Source of the DNA: Bradyrhizobium huanghuaihaiense
Lineage (GTDB): Bacteria; Pseudomonadota; Alphaproteobacteria; Rhizobiales; Xanthobacteraceae
Assembly: GCF_007830635.1 (NCBI RefSeq)
Contig: NZ_VLLA01000022.1
Coordinates: 1 to 64,000 of the forward strand
Reading direction: 5' to 3'
DNA length: 64,000 nt
Position numbers and translations under genes: made by a program. A model generated the notes under the pieces. That model ran no database searches, was not told the origin of the DNA, and saw nothing but the letters and a program-made list of their open reading frames with translations. This document shows, in pieces, positions 34,083 through 42,354 of this stretch (position 1 is the first letter of the stretch; every line of letters starts with the position of its first letter).

Positions 34083-34107
34083 CAGTTTTTTATTTTGACG
34101 TCCGCGC

Positions 34108-34269
34108 CTAGCGCCGCTCGACCAGCACCACGCAGATGATCAGCAGCAGCGTCACCGCCGCGGTGGCGAGCTTGGCCGTCCAGTTGAGGCCGCGGCCGAC
34201 CCACCACAGCAGCGCGCAGTACATCAGCACGGGGACGACGATATCGAGCCGCAACAGGTCCGGCGGCAT
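34108..34269 (-). CDS. Small membrane protein (53 residues)
   Basis: MPPDLLRLDIVVPVLMYCAL and LATAAVTLLLIICVVLVERR form two membrane helices. The ATG at 34269 is five bases after the stop of the upstream secreted-protein gene, so they form an operon. Unknown function. Confidence 0.65.
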   Translation of the reverse strand: MPPDLLRLDIVVPVLMYCALLWWVGRGLNWTAKLATAAVTLLLIICVVLVERR

Positions 34270-34274
34270 GTGCG

Positions 34275-34520
34275 TCAGCGCCTGACCGCGGCGTCGACGC
34301 TGATCGCGCCGCCGATCTTCACGCAGGTGCCGGTCGCCTCGACCAGATGGAAGCCGGCGCCATACGATGCGCAGGCATTCGCCTTCGCCGTGGTGGATGC
34401 CCCCTTCAGCGGCAACGCCTTGCCCGCCCGCAGCGGCTCGGATGCCGGAAGCCGCAGCGCCTCGGCCCCGGCCGCGGAGGTGATGAGCAACGTGATGAAG
34501 ATGAGAAGCATCGCACGCAT
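34275..34520 (-). CDS. Small secreted protein with porin-like end
   Basis: 81 residues: signal peptide (about 1-20, LLITSAAGAEA), then a short domain with NACASYGAGFHLVEATGTCVKIGG, which resembles the N-terminal strand of rhizobial porins (two cysteines, CVKIGG). Much shorter than a porin, so it is either a small paralogue or a fragment. Confidence 0.65.
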   Translation of the reverse strand: MRAMLLIFITLLITSAAGAEALRLPASEPLRAGKALPLKGASTTAKANACASYGAGFHLVEATGTCVKIGGAISVDAAVRR

Positions 34521-34575
34521 GCCGACCTTCTAGCCCGGACGGCTGCTGCGCGCCATCCGGCAGGCGCGGGCGAGG

Positions 34576-34830
34576 TCAGATGAACCTGACGCCGGCCGAC
34601 TTGCCGCGGCGCCAGATCACCTGGCAGCTCCGCCCGGTGCGGGCATCGCGCGCGAAGGCCATCCGGATCACGCCGGGCAGCTGGCTCGCGTCCTCGTCCA
34701 TCGTGATCTTCGCGCCGGTGTCGGAGATGTCCTGGACCAGGCAATGCCGTGCCGCGAACCCGCCGTCGAGCGTGATCCAGGCATGCCGCGACAGCAGCTT
34801 GCGGGCTGCCCGCTTCTTGGGTTGTGGCAT
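34576..34830 (-). CDS. Single PilZ-domain protein
   Basis: 84 residues, one PilZ domain: a basic N-terminus with KKRAARKLLSRHAWITLDGG and DISDTGAKITMD as the second c-di-GMP motif (D/N-x-S-x-x-G). The RxxxR motif is only loosely present, so c-di-GMP binding is uncertain. First of two PilZ genes near the collagen-like protein. Confidence 0.8.
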   Translation of the reverse strand: MPQPKKRAARKLLSRHAWITLDGGFAARHCLVQDISDTGAKITMDEDASQLPGVIRMAFARDARTGRSCQVIWRRGKSAGVRFI

Positions 34831-35056
34831 CGGCGAAAACTCTCCTCCTCCAGCGCTAGCTCAGGGAACCCTAAGAAACCGTTGAAATCGCCTCCGAATG
34901 ATCCCGGGGCGAGGCTATCCACCGGTTCCAAAAGACGTTTCCGAACGGCTTGCCCGCAGCCGCAAAGGCCACTATACGTTCGCCCGCTGCAAGCCGCCGG
35001 GCCCGACTCGGACCGGTCGGCGGCCGTGCCGCCCAAAGCGGCGGGGCCCTGCGTTT

Positions 35057-35131
35057 GCTCCCTTCGTCTATCGGTTAGGACGCCACCCTTTCACGGTGGA
35101 GAGAGCGGTTCGATTCCGCTAGGGAGCGCCA
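35057..35131 (+). tRNA. tRNA-Glu (anticodon TTC)
   Basis: Acceptor GCTCCCT / AGGGAGC, anticodon stem CCACC / GGTGG with loop CTTTCAC (anticodon TTC), T arm with GGTTCGATTCC, discriminator G and encoded CCA. 75 bases. No integrase gene or attachment duplicate seen beside it. Confidence 0.97.
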
Positions 35132-35265
35132 CGCGCCAACACCCCTCCATCGCTCCGCCTTGCGAGCGTCTCCTGCGGCCAGGCGCCATTGCGGTCCGTG
35201 CGCCGTCCGCCCCCGATCACGTCTCCTTACCCCACGTTTCACGGCGGACTTGATTCGCGGTCTGG

Positions 35266-36738
35266 TTGATGATCGACTATGCGTCATTGAGGGTCGCCAA
35301 GCTTGCCTTTAGCTCCTTGTCGTCACCGGCAATGTCGCATCACGCCGCCAGATACTTGTTCTATTTCATTGGGTATGTGTCGATCGCGATCACAGCCGGC
35401 GGCGGCGCACATGCTTCCCAGTTCGAAAAGCACCTTGAGCCTGCCTTTCAGGGAACGCTGGACTTCCTGAAGCCCCGACCTTGCGAGTTGAGGCGCTGCG
35501 ACACCGGCACCACGATCGCAGCTCCGAAGACTGACGCACGGCAACGTCGACGCTATGCCCGGACCGTCACCGCCCATGGCTCGTGCCGACCACTCAAACG
35601 GATCCACGCCAAGCCTCCGCCCAGTGGACCGTGCGCCCAGCTGCCGCCGAAATCCGATCCGCGCCCCTCGCTATTGATCGTCGTGATCGCCCCGCAGTCC
35701 GAGCGCGGGTCGGGCAAGGCTTCCGAGCCCGGCCGAGATGGGCAGGACGGCAAACCTGGTCGCGACGGCAAAGACGGCGCGCCCGGCCGCGACGGCCGCG
35801 ACGGTCAACCCGGTCGAGACGGCAAGGACGGTCAACCCGGCCGCGACGGGAAAGACGGCGAGCCTGGTCGCGATGGCAAAGACGGTGCCCCCGGTAGAGC
35901 CGGTCGGGACGCTCAACACACCCCGCCCGGTGACAACGGCCAAGACCATCAAAGCGGTCGAGATGGTCACGACGGCAGAGACGGGAAGGACGGTCGGGAC
36001 GGCAAAGATGGTCTGGACGGCAAGGACGGCCGAGACGGCAAAGACGGGCGAGATGGTAAAGACGGCGAAACCAGATGCGTCCCCGCAGCAACCGGAGAGG
36101 ATTGTCCCAAGCCGCCCCCGACCGCCACGCGGTCCCCGACACCTGCGCCGTCCCCAATGCCCACGGCCTGCCCCACGCCCGCGCCGTCCCCCACACCATG
36201 CGCGACGCCCACGTCGACCGAGACGCCCAAACCAGAAGCCGCGCCCCGAACACCTGGAAAGGACCCTCGCATGCCTTCCCCGTCAGACACGCCGACGATC
36301 TCCACACCACCCGGCGCTCCGTATACCCCGACATCATTCGATCTCGCCGCAGTGTGCGGCTTAGCGTTGGTCATCCTGGCAGGCGGCCTGTTCGTTCTCA
36401 TGCAGATATTGAGAACCGATCTGGCGAGACGGGAAAATCTCTGGAGTGTGAGATTGGGTCAATACACTCTCCAGATCCTCGGACTGACCTTCATACTGCC
36501 CACAATACTGGTCATAGCCGTCGCCACGCGCTTGAACGCCGAGGCAACAACGGCCCTTCTCGGATCCATCATCGGATACATCTTCGGATCGTCGCGAGCA
36601 GCCGACCCCGCGCTGCCAACCGCATTGTTGCCGCAACAACACATGGCGCCCGCGGCGCCAACTGCGCCATCGGCTCATCAGCCTGCGAATCCTCCCGCAT
36701 CGTCCGCGCGCGAACCAGGGCCAAGCGCAGACCCATAA
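35266..36738 (+). CDS. Collagen-like repeat membrane protein
   Basis: About 490 residues. N-terminal hydrophobic segment (about 31-44), a cysteine-containing basic region, then 20 uninterrupted Gly-X-Y triplets (156-215), a 15-residue break (216-230), and 13 more triplets (231-269). Triplets are mostly GRD, GKD and GQP. A Pro/Thr stalk (285-350), then three membrane segments near 359-382, 401-421 and 427-443 and a Pro/Ala tail. Charged X-Y triplets (R-D, K-D) are typical of bacterial collagens that lack hydroxyproline. Starts at 35266 or ATG 35332. Surface or adhesive role is inference. Confidence 0.75.
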   Translation: MMIDYASLRVAKLAFSSLSSPAMSHHAARYLFYFIGYVSIAITAGGGAHASQFEKHLEPAFQGTLDFLKPRPCELRRCDTGTTIAAPKTDARQRRRYARTVTAHGSCRPLKRIHAKPPPSGPCAQLPPKSDPRPSLLIVVIAPQSERGSGKASEPGRDGQDGKPGRDGKDGAPGRDGRDGQPGRDGKDGQPGRDGKDGEPGRDGKDGAPGRAGRDAQHTPPGDNGQDHQSGRDGHDGRDGKDGRDGKDGLDGKDGRDGKDGRDGKDGETRCVPAATGEDCPKPPPTATRSPTPAPSPMPTACPTPAPSPTPCATPTSTETPKPEAAPRTPGKDPRMPSPSDTPTISTPPGAPYTPTSFDLAAVCGLALVILAGGLFVLMQILRTDLARRENLWSVRLGQYTLQILGLTFILPTILVIAVATRLNAEATTALLGSIIGYIFGSSRAADPALPTALLPQQHMAPAAPTAPSAHQPANPPASSAREPGPSADP

Positions 36739-36909
36739 GCGTCATCTGTATCGCAGCCGCCGGCATCCGAGGCTGCATCCACGCCCCCGCACCGTCCCGG
36801 TACGACGGGCCTCTGAGATCGCGGACATCGCGCGGCGAGATCCGCCGCCGCGCATGAACTCCCCGCCCCTGGCCCTCGACCAATGCTCGATTGGAACCGG
36901 TGCAGGCCC

Positions 36910-37554
36910 ATGGAGCAGCCCAAATCCCCTTCGGATAGCCAGCGCGGCTTTGGCGCGCAGCCGCCGTCCTGGATGCACCGCGCCGTCCCCTACGCACCGG
37001 GCCGGCGCGCCAAGATGCTGGAGCACATGGCGCGCGCCAGATCGCTGCCGCAGCCGCAGGCCGCACCAAAGCCATCGCGAGCGATCGGCGTCGAGATCCT
37101 CAGCGACATCATCGGCCATTTCGTCCTGTTCGGCATCATCGCCATCCTTTTCATGTCGCGCATTCCTCTCTATGTCGGCGCCTTCCTGTGCTTCACCGAC
37201 GGCGAGCGGATCGAACGCATGCTCGCGGCGACGGGCATCCGGTTCGAACCCGATGCGATCGGGCCCGATATCGTCAAGGGCTTTGCGTCCTGGTTCGGAT
37301 GGTTCGCACTGCTCGGCGCTCTCAAAGGCTCGGTCCCTGCCTTGATCGCGCGATGGATGCCCCCGGCCGAGTCATGGTCGTTCATTGCCGGCATCGCCCT
37401 TCTGTTCGCCTGCCTCGAAGTGTTCGGCTCGCTCGCGATCCGGCGCGCATTTGCGTGGTGCGGATTGCAGCACCGGCCGGATGGTCTGATCTGGACGACG
37501 ATCAAATTCCTGATCGCGCTCGGCCTGCTGGCTCTGGTGGTGCTGTTCGGATAG
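36910..37554 (+). CDS. Membrane protein of unknown family
   Basis: 214 residues. A polar N-terminus is followed by four membrane helices (DIIGHFVLFGIIAILFMSRIPLY, SWFGWFALLGALKGS, WSFIAGIALLFACLEVFG, TIKFLIALGLLALVVLFG). Downstream of the collagen-like gene by 171 bases on the same strand, perhaps co-transcribed. No family recognised. Confidence 0.7.
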   Translation: MEQPKSPSDSQRGFGAQPPSWMHRAVPYAPGRRAKMLEHMARARSLPQPQAAPKPSRAIGVEILSDIIGHFVLFGIIAILFMSRIPLYVGAFLCFTDGERIERMLAATGIRFEPDAIGPDIVKGFASWFGWFALLGALKGSVPALIARWMPPAESWSFIAGIALLFACLEVFGSLAIRRAFAWCGLQHRPDGLIWTTIKFLIALGLLALVVLFG

Positions 37555-37734
37555 GTGCCGCAGCCGCTGCTTCTGCCGCACTCGGCAATGACGATGTTGT
37601 GAGAGCATCATGGCGCACAACGCCCCGCGCATTTACCGGAAATTTACCCCCACTCCTGAGCGACGGTATCATTTGCTTAGAATTTGATGACTACCGTGGA
37701 TTTACGGAAACACTCCGAAACCACGATTGCCCTC

Positions 37735-38364
37735 ATGTCCGTCGCAGAGTTCCTCAGGCAGCGCGCAGTGGAAGTCACCGTGAGCGGCAGCTACTCGCTG
37801 CCGCGCTGGTACGACTGCGAAGGCAAGCTGCGGACCTTCGCCTGCCGGACCAAGCGTGTCTCGCCGTTCCGCATGATCGTGGACGTGCCCGTCGTCGGCA
37901 AGGTCGGCGAACGCGTGACCTCCTACTTTCAGGACTTCGGCGAATTCCAGTGCACCATCAGCGCGACGCTGAAGGCGGGCTTCCTGATGGAGCTCGAGAT
38001 GACGCGGGCGCGGCGGGCCTGGATGTCGGAAAAGCTGACCTGGCTCGAGAAGAAGCAGAAGGACGCCAGCGTCCTGGAGCTGCGGCGTGACGCCCGCTTC
38101 GTTCCGCAGGTCTCGCATACACTGCTGACGCTCGCCGACGGCAGCATCCATCCCTGCTTCATCATCGACGTCTCCACGGCCGGCGTCGCCATCTCCTGCG
38201 AATACGATCCGCCGGTCGGAACCGCGCTTGCGGTCGGCGCCTGTGTCGGGCGCGTCATCCGCAAATTCGACAACGGCTTTGCGGTCAAGTTCGCCGAGAA
38301 GCAGTCGCGCGACGACCTCGTCCGCCTGATTGTGCGCGCGCCGCCCCTGGCGCAGTCAGCCTGA
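37735..38364 (+). CDS. PilZ-domain protein with N-terminal extension
   Basis: About 209 residues from ATG 37735 (open frame to 37687). The C-terminal PilZ domain starts with ELRRDARFVPQ (R-x-x-x-R) and contains DVSTAGVAISCE (D-x-S-x-x-G), both c-di-GMP-binding motifs intact. The N-terminal 115 residues (YDCEGKLRTFACRTKRVSPFRM) may be a second, degenerate PilZ or YcgR-like domain. Likely c-di-GMP effector. Confidence 0.85.
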   Translation: MSVAEFLRQRAVEVTVSGSYSLPRWYDCEGKLRTFACRTKRVSPFRMIVDVPVVGKVGERVTSYFQDFGEFQCTISATLKAGFLMELEMTRARRAWMSEKLTWLEKKQKDASVLELRRDARFVPQVSHTLLTLADGSIHPCFIIDVSTAGVAISCEYDPPVGTALAVGACVGRVIRKFDNGFAVKFAEKQSRDDLVRLIVRAPPLAQSA

Positions 38365-38381
38365 TACCGGCCGGCCCGATC

Positions 38382-38396
38382 TTAACTCTTTCTTAA
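38382..38396 (+). promoter_or_regulatory. CtrA box
   Basis: TTAA at 38382-38385, seven bases, TTAA at 38393-38396, followed by C: the full CtrA consensus. It lies about 90 bases before the start of the desaturase gene, suggesting cell-cycle control. Confidence 0.6.
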
Positions 38397-38486
38397 CTAA
38401 CCGCTGGAGCCGGAGGCCGCTGCACGATAGGGTGTGACCCAATACGTCCGCAATCAGTGCGGGCCTTGAGTATTGGAACTCCCGGA

Positions 38487-39485
38487 ATGTCCATCGCCGA
38501 GGCCGCCCCGGCTGAAATCGCAAAGACCGCCGTCACCGCGGCCACGCCGCAACTTCCGCCCGGCGTCGTCACCGAGGGCCCACTGGTCCAGGCCAAACTG
38601 CGCGAGAGCTATCTCCTGCTCGGCATCCTCTATGTCGGCGCGGTCGCGGGCATCATCTGGGCCGTCACGCAAGGCGTCGGCAAGGTCGAGCTGTTTACGT
38701 TCGTCTGGATGTTCGCGCTGACGACCTTCGGCATCGGCGCCGGCATGCACCGCCTGTTCGTGCATCGCAGCTTCCGCACCGGCCCGATCATGCGCGTCTT
38801 CTTCTGCGCGATTGCGCAGATGGCGGTGCAGGGCTCGATCGCCAAATGGGTCGCCAACCACCGTCGCCACCATCTCTACGCCGATGACGTCGGCGATCCC
38901 CACAGCCCGCAATTCGACGGCTTCGGCAATCGCTATGTCAGCGCGCTGAAGGGCTTCTTGCATGCCCAGGGCAGCTGGGTGTTCGACCAGGCAACCACCG
39001 ACAACGAGTACTACGCCAAGGACATCCTCGCCGACCCCATCGCGATGTTCTTCGTGCGCACCCGCTGGGTCTGGTACGGGATGTCGGCCGTCTTCATCCC
39101 CGGCGTGATCGGCTACACCTTCGGCGGCGTGCACAGCATGATCGGCTGCGTGCTGTTCTCCGGCCTGCTCCGCGCCTATCTGCTGATCCTCACCAGCCAG
39201 CTCACCGGCTCGGTCTGCCACGCCTACGGCTATCGCCGCTTCGAGGTCGACGACGCCTCGACCAACGAGTTCGTGACCACGATCCTCACCTTCGGCGAGG
39301 GTCTGCACAACAACCATCACCGCTTCCCGCGGGACGCCTATATCTCGCACGCCTGGTGGGAGATCGATCTCAACGGCCTGATCATCCTGGGCCTGGAAAA
39401 GATCGGCCTCGTCCACGACGTCTTCCACGCCTCGCACCGCCAGCTGGAGCGGGCCGAAGCGCAGGCGGCCTCGACGGCGCGCTGA
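38487..39485 (+). CDS. Acyl-CoA/acyl-lipid delta-9-type fatty acid desaturase
   Basis: 332 residues with the three histidine boxes in place: H88-x4-H93, H125-x2-H128-H129 and H274-x2-H277-H278, and four membrane segments. It makes unsaturated membrane lipids, using di-iron. A CtrA box lies upstream. Start at ATG 38487. Confidence 0.92.
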   Translation: MSIAEAAPAEIAKTAVTAATPQLPPGVVTEGPLVQAKLRESYLLLGILYVGAVAGIIWAVTQGVGKVELFTFVWMFALTTFGIGAGMHRLFVHRSFRTGPIMRVFFCAIAQMAVQGSIAKWVANHRRHHLYADDVGDPHSPQFDGFGNRYVSALKGFLHAQGSWVFDQATTDNEYYAKDILADPIAMFFVRTRWVWYGMSAVFIPGVIGYTFGGVHSMIGCVLFSGLLRAYLLILTSQLTGSVCHAYGYRRFEVDDASTNEFVTTILTFGEGLHNNHHRFPRDAYISHAWWEIDLNGLIILGLEKIGLVHDVFHASHRQLERAEAQAASTAR

Positions 39486-39620
39486 CCGGCAGGCGGCGGC
39501 CGCGTTGCGGCCGTCTTGCCTCCGCATCGCCGCCCTATCGCGGCCCCATTGCGGGATCAGCTTTTGACGGTCCGTGCCGCATGCCGGACGTCTTTTGCGG
39601 ACTTGCGATCGGGGGACCGG

Positions 39621-39863
39621 ATGCCAGTCAACAAGATCACCTGGGACAGGGTCGGCCGGGTTACCGAGCCCGGCCGCTACATGTACACGTTCGGCTGGCT
39701 CACCATTACCGCCGACGATCTCGAGATCTGGAAGCAATACCCGGACGCCGCATTCACGCTGCTCGGCCACCATGCCGAGGCGGACTCGTTTGTCGGCGAG
39801 GAATTCCATCTCGGCGCCTTCGACATCGCCCCGCAAGGGCCGCCGCCGTTCACCACGCACTGA
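39621..39863 (+). CDS. Hypothetical 80-residue protein
   Basis: Starts MPVNKITWDRVGRVTEPGRY, continues WLTITADDLEIWKQYPDAAFTLL. ATG 39621 with GGGGGA upstream. A small soluble protein of a type common in Bradyrhizobium; no function assigned. Confidence 0.7.
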   Translation: MPVNKITWDRVGRVTEPGRYMYTFGWLTITADDLEIWKQYPDAAFTLLGHHAEADSFVGEEFHLGAFDIAPQGPPPFTTH

Positions 39864-39963
39864 AGCCGGGAACGCGGGCTCCAGGCAGTATGCGAAAGGC
39901 CCGGCTTCACCCAGCGCAGGTCAATGCGGGAACGCATGGCATGCGCGTTGCTTAATCTGCGTC

Positions 39964-40119
39964 ATGATACACATCCCAGCCGTCGACCAGGCCTTCCTGC
40001 TGCTGCTCATCATCTTCTGCCTCGGCACGTGCCTCGTGCGCGCCTTTTGGGAGCTGGAGCAGGTGCGGGCCCGCCGGATCACTTCACCACGGCGCGGCCG
40101 CACGACGGAGCGCGACTAG
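39964..40119 (+). CDS. Small single-pass membrane protein (51 residues)
   Basis: A membrane helix AFLLLLIIFCLGTCLVRAFW followed by a basic tail (RARRITSPRRGRTTERD). ATG 39964, weak ribosome site. The positive tail and single helix favour a real membrane protein. Confidence 0.5.
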   Translation: MIHIPAVDQAFLLLLIIFCLGTCLVRAFWELEQVRARRITSPRRGRTTERD

Positions 40120-40432
40120 GCCGACCCGAGCCGCGGTGCGCTCCCCCAAGCGGGCAATCCGGCTCGGGACAAGGACATCCATCGTGAATCGAAGAAACCT
40201 GCGCACTTCCTTGATCTGATTTGCCAATTCGCACCCCGCCGCAAGGCGCCGCTATTGCCATTGATGACGAAGTGGCTTTGTCATGCAATTGATTGCGCTC
40301 GTATTCTACACATGGCGCCCCTGATGAACGTTTGCTGTCGCGCTGGTTAAGCGAAGCGACAGCCTACGCATGACACATGGTCGCATCGGTGGAAGTAGCT
40401 AAGCGGACCAAGGGAACCTATTTTCGGCGCCG
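40120..40432. other. 313-base gap with one hairpin
   Basis: GCTGTCGC (40334-40341) and GCGACAGC (40356-40363) form a hairpin with a 14-base loop, 70 bases before the PrsW gene. Otherwise I see no gene, repeat or clear promoter here. Confidence 0.4.
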
Positions 40433-41473
40433 ATGTACCTGATTGAAGCGTTACCCACCGTCATCGGAACTGCCGCCATCGCCCCGGCGCTGCTGATGCT
40501 CTGGCTCGTCATTGCCGCCGAGGAACGCCCTGGCCCACCGGCCCAGGTCTGGACCGCGTTCCTGCTCGGCGCAGCCAGCATTTCCCTGCTGGGCCTCGCC
40601 CGAGCCCCCTTCGCCAAGATGGTCGCGGCCCCCGACAACCCCTGGGCGGCCCTGGCCATGCATTCGGTATTCGGGGTCGCACTGCCGGAAGAAGCCGTGA
40701 AGGTGATCGCCATCGTGCTGGTCTCCTCGACCAAACGGCGGACGTTCGCCAATCCGATGGACACGGTGGTGTATGGCGCCGCAGTCGGCCTCGGCTTCGC
40801 CGCCTACGAGAACCTCGCCTACCTCGTCCAGCACGCCGAGATGTGGCGCTCGCTGGCCGCCTTGCGCAGCGTGCTGACGGTGCCGTTCCACGGCGCGCTC
40901 GGCATCATCGCCGGCGCTTACCTGACGATCGCCCGGGCCGGCACGGCGCTGGGCGCGAACCGCCACCATCGCGACTGGGCCCGCCTGTCCAGCCGGCTCC
41001 TGATCTTTGCGGGACCGCTCGCCCTGCATTCGGCCTTCGATTTTCCGCTGCTGACCTTGCAGCGAATGCCGGATCTCGATCCCAGCCTGCGGATGTGGCT
41101 GGGCGGCGCGAGCCTTTTGATCGGGTTCAGCTCGATCGCGTTCGCCATCCGCCTGGTCCGGCGCGTCGCGCGCCATCACGCGCCGCGCACCGACATCGCA
41201 CGGGAGCGGCTCAGCCAATTGCGCCGGATGTGGGCGCTGCTGCTGGCCGGTGGCGGCGTCGGCTTCCTCGGCCTCGCCTTTGTGCTGACCTCGATCCACC
41301 ACTGGCTGATCAACCCCGAGCGCAATCTGACGCTGGCCCTGATCCCGATTGGCTTCGTCTCGATCCTGCTCGGCCTCGCGCTTCTGATCGTCACGATCGC
41401 GATCTACATTCTTGGCCGCAACCGCGTTCGTACCAGTGGCGAAGGTTTTTCATCTGCGCACGGCGGCGGTTGA
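40433..41473 (+). CDS. PrsW-family intramembrane protease-like protein
   Basis: 346 residues, eight or more membrane helices. The family's glutamate motif is E86-E87-x-x-K90, then F122-x-x-x-E126-N127, H153 in VPFHG and H199-x-x-x-D203, all in the conserved positions. Family members cleave anti-sigma factors or are related CAAX proteases; the target here is unknown. AAGGGAA precedes the ATG. Confidence 0.85.
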   Translation: MYLIEALPTVIGTAAIAPALLMLWLVIAAEERPGPPAQVWTAFLLGAASISLLGLARAPFAKMVAAPDNPWAALAMHSVFGVALPEEAVKVIAIVLVSSTKRRTFANPMDTVVYGAAVGLGFAAYENLAYLVQHAEMWRSLAALRSVLTVPFHGALGIIAGAYLTIARAGTALGANRHHRDWARLSSRLLIFAGPLALHSAFDFPLLTLQRMPDLDPSLRMWLGGASLLIGFSSIAFAIRLVRRVARHHAPRTDIARERLSQLRRMWALLLAGGGVGFLGLAFVLTSIHHWLINPERNLTLALIPIGFVSILLGLALLIVTIAIYILGRNRVRTSGEGFSSAHGGG

Positions 41474-41543
41474 CGCACGGGTTGGCGAGCGCGCTGCGCA
41501 CAGGGTAGATTGGACGCATCGGCAGCCAATTTGGGGGTCACCC

Positions 41544-42122
41544 ATGCCATCGCCCGAGGATTTTTCACGGCTGCAATCCGCGATGAGCCAGGCGGTGAAA
41601 GCGCATTGGAGGGCCTTCCTGTTCGAAGGCATCCTGCTCGCCGTGCTCGGCATTGCCGCGCTGATCGTGCCGCCGCTCGCGAGCCTTGCGACCGCGATCT
41701 TTCTCGGCTGGGTATTCTTGATCAGCGGCATCGGCGGCCTGATCGTGACTTATTGGGCGCGCAGCACGCCGGGCTTCTGGTGGTCGCTGATCTCGGCTGC
41801 GCTGGCCTGCCTCGCCGGCATGCTGCTGCTGGCCCGGCCGATGCAGGCCGTGCTGACGCTGACCATCGTGCTCGGCGCCTATTTCCTCGCCGAGGGCGTC
41901 GCCACCATCATGTACGCACTGGAGCACCGCCGTGAGCTCAACAGCCGCTGGTCGTGGCTCCTGATCTCGGGCCTCGTCGACATCGCGATCTCCTTCATGG
42001 TGATCACGGGGCTGCCGAGCTCGGCGGAATGGGCGATCGGCGTCCTCGTCGGTATCAACCTGCTGTTCGGCGGCGCCACCCTGATCGGCATGGCGCTGGC
42101 GGCACGCAACAGCAACACCTGA
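41544..42122 (+). CDS. HdeD-family membrane protein
   Basis: 192 residues with six membrane helices in the internal-repeat pattern of HdeD/DUF308 (GILLAVLGIAALIVPPLASLATAIFLGW...ISGIGGLIVTYWA). Acid-stress related in enterics; here unknown. ATG 41544 with GGGGGT. Confidence 0.85.
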   Translation: MPSPEDFSRLQSAMSQAVKAHWRAFLFEGILLAVLGIAALIVPPLASLATAIFLGWVFLISGIGGLIVTYWARSTPGFWWSLISAALACLAGMLLLARPMQAVLTLTIVLGAYFLAEGVATIMYALEHRRELNSRWSWLLISGLVDIAISFMVITGLPSSAEWAIGVLVGINLLFGGATLIGMALAARNSNT

Positions 42123-42154
42123 GGGCTCTCGTCGCCCGACAGGCCGATTGGGGG

Positions 42155-42183
42155 GTGACAAGGCGCCAACGGCACGCTATATC
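42155..42183 (+). promoter_or_regulatory. Promoter of the aroG leader
   Basis: GTGACA (42155-42160), 17-base spacer, TATATC (42178-42183). The expected first base is near 42190, the A of the leader ATG, so the leader mRNA would have almost no 5' untranslated sequence, as described for the rhizobial trp leader. Confidence 0.6.
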
Positions 42184-42189
42184 GCCTCC

Positions 42190-42270
42190 ATGATCACCGT
42201 CGCCACCAGCTATTTTTGGTACTTTAGCTACGACAGCTTGCTGGCGGCAGGAGGATCGCGCTCAATCTGA
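42190..42270 (+). CDS. Leader peptide rich in aromatic residues
   Basis: 26 codons. Residues 7-14 read SYFWYFSY: three Tyr, two Phe and one Trp in eight positions. Shortage of any aromatic amino acid would stall the ribosome here. It is the sensor of the attenuator that follows, upstream of the DAHP synthase gene, the first enzyme of aromatic amino acid synthesis. Confidence 0.85.
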   Translation: MITVATSYFWYFSYDSLLAAGGSRSI

Positions 42271-42317
42271 ATATTGAAGCAAACGTCCGAACAGCCGCCA
42301 GACCTGGCGGCTTTTTT
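42202..42317 (+). promoter_or_regulatory. Transcription attenuator of aroG
   Basis: Four arms: arm 1 GCCACCAGC (42202-42210) directly before the aromatic codons; arm 2 GCTGGCGGC (42240-42248); arm 3 GCCGCCAG (42294-42301); arm 4 CTGGCGGC (42304-42311) then TTTTTT. Arms 3 and 4 form the terminator; arm 2 is identical to arm 4, so it can pair with arm 3 instead. A ribosome stalled on the aromatic codons covers arm 1, freeing arm 2 to pair with arm 3 and prevent termination. When aromatics are plentiful, 1:2 and 3:4 form and transcription stops. Confidence 0.85.
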
Positions 42318-42354
42318 ATTGGCCGGCAGGTTCTAAAACAGACAGGAGCCCGCC

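Noticed and set aside
35057..35265. Genomic island boundary at tRNA-Glu
   Set aside because: No integrase, no duplicated tRNA 3' end seen downstream; the collagen-like gene has normal GC.
35720..36070. Tandem DNA repeat that could be mistaken for a CRISPR array
   Set aside because: Period of 9 and 18 bases follows Gly-X-Y codons in one frame; no spacers of constant length and no cas genes.
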